The notes beneath the pieces were generated by a model. That model ran no database searches. It was not told where the DNA came from and saw only the letters and a program-made list of their open reading frames with translations. Positions 6,438 to 6,973 of a stretch of 6,973 bases of DNA are shown here, in pieces; positions within the stretch are counted from its first letter, which is position 1, and every line of letters begins with the position of its first letter. Position numbers and translations under genes: made by a program. The stretch spans positions 1-6,973 of the forward strand of contig JALOTR010000144.1 of NCBI GenBank assembly GCA_025457805.1, written 5' to 3'. Source of the DNA: Akkermansiaceae bacterium (lineage in GTDB: Bacteria > Verrucomicrobiota > Verrucomicrobiia > Verrucomicrobiales > Akkermansiaceae).

Positions 6438-6973
6438 ATGAACATTGTAGTTTTGGACGGACACACTCTGAATCCCGGCGACAATCCATGGACGGCTGTG
6501 GAGGGTTTGGGATCGCTGACGCTTTACGATCGCACTCCGGCGGATCTCATTGTGGAGCGTTCGCGGGATGCGGAGATCATTCTCACCAACAAGACGCCCT
6601 TATCGGCAGAAACCATCGCCCAACTTCCCAATCTGCGTCTGATTTCCGTACTCGCCACAGGATATAACATTGTGGATGTGGCTGCCGCCAAAGCGCGGGG
6701 CATTCCGGTTTGCAATGTGCCAAGCTACAGCACGGATGCGGTGGCGGAGTTTGTGATGGCGCTGATTCTGGATTTCAACAAACAGGCGCGCTTCCACAGC
6801 GAGCTTGTCCAACAGGGCGAATGGGAACGCTGCCCGGACTTCAGCTTCTGGCGGAATCCGCATTTCACGGAGCTGGCCGGCAAGACGCTTGGCATCGTCG
6901 GTTTTGGAACCATCGGCCAGCGGCTGGGAGAAATCGCCGCCGCTTTCAAAATGCGCATTCTCGCCAACAGCCG
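6438..6973 (+). CDS. D-2-hydroxyacid dehydrogenase, glycerate dehydrogenase/hydroxypyruvate reductase-like, cut by right edge
   Basis: The first 178 residues are present; the frame runs off the window without a stop. The family oxidises or reduces 2-hydroxy/2-keto acids with NAD(P)H; full-length members have about 310-330 residues. Visible landmarks are the substrate-side segment ISVLATGYNIVDVAAAKARG (69-88), IPVCNVPSYSTDAVAE (89-104), the linker helix with HSELVQQGEW (120-129), and the dinucleotide-binding loop LGIVGFGTIGQRLGE (151-165) with GxGxxG. The ATGYN-VD-AAA and NVPSYSTDAVAE wording is closest to glycerate dehydrogenase (HprA-like), which interconverts glycerate and hydroxypyruvate in serine/glyoxylate metabolism. 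The catalytic Arg, Glu and His lie beyond the edge, so subfamily is an inference. The start is the ATG that opens directly into the first beta strand (MNIVVLDG). It reads divergently from the DUF262 gene, and no functional tie to it is evident. Confidence 0.9.
   Translation, partial: MNIVVLDGHTLNPGDNPWTAVEGLGSLTLYDRTPADLIVERSRDAEIILTNKTPLSAETIAQLPNLRLISVLATGYNIVDVAAAKARGIPVCNVPSYSTDAVAEFVMALILDFNKQARFHSELVQQGEWERCPDFSFWRNPHFTELAGKTLGIVGFGTIGQRLGEIAAAFKMRILANS

Noticed and set aside
5737..6441. Plus-strand open frame of 234 residues opposite the DUF262 gene
   Set aside because: No recognisable motif, and it lies antisense to a conserved coding region; the same applies to 4909-5694.
6295..6489. 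65-codon N-terminal extension of the DUF262 protein
   Set aside because: The added residues are Arg/Cys/Pro rich, not family-like, and overlap the start of the divergent dehydrogenase. DUF262 proteins normally begin shortly before the VPxFQRxY motif.

Overview
The window holds five protein genes, three complete and two cut by the window edges, and no RNA gene, insertion sequence or CRISPR array that I can see. Base composition is GC-rich but uneven. The secreted protein in the middle combines lamin-tail domains, a putative Ig-like segment and a C-terminal 'DPDLDGNSNLTEYAFGGNP' module. That architecture is most familiar from Verrucomicrobiota (Verrucomicrobiae) and their relatives, so I infer a verrucomicrobial chromosome. 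This is recognition from sequence style, not a database match.

Layout, left to right. (1) On the minus strand, at 1-835, lies the 5' part of a secreted endonuclease/exonuclease/phosphatase (EEP) family hydrolase. (2) Directly upstream of it on the same strand, at 856-2277, is a complete MATE-family multidrug/cation antiporter. A 20-base gap suggests the two are co-transcribed, MATE first. (3) A 127-base divergent intergenic region precedes a 666-residue exported lamin-tail-domain protein on the plus strand (2405-4405). (4) A 182-base convergent intergenic stretch separates it from a complete DUF262-DUF1524 protein on the minus strand (4588-6294). This is the GmrSD/SspE-like architecture: an N-terminal nucleotide-binding domain with DGQQR and a C-terminal HNH nuclease. 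(5) A second divergent region (6295-6437) leads into the start of a D-2-hydroxyacid dehydrogenase on the plus strand, resembling glycerate dehydrogenase/hydroxypyruvate reductase and cut by the right edge.

Only the MATE and EEP genes look like an operon. The others are divergent or convergent single genes without an obvious shared pathway. The most interesting gene is the DUF262-DUF1524 protein. It is a probable stand-alone anti-phage nuclease among ordinary chromosomal genes, with no partner gene (dnd/ssp, BREX, methyltransferase) inside the window. I did not find convincing evidence of a wholly new multi-gene system.
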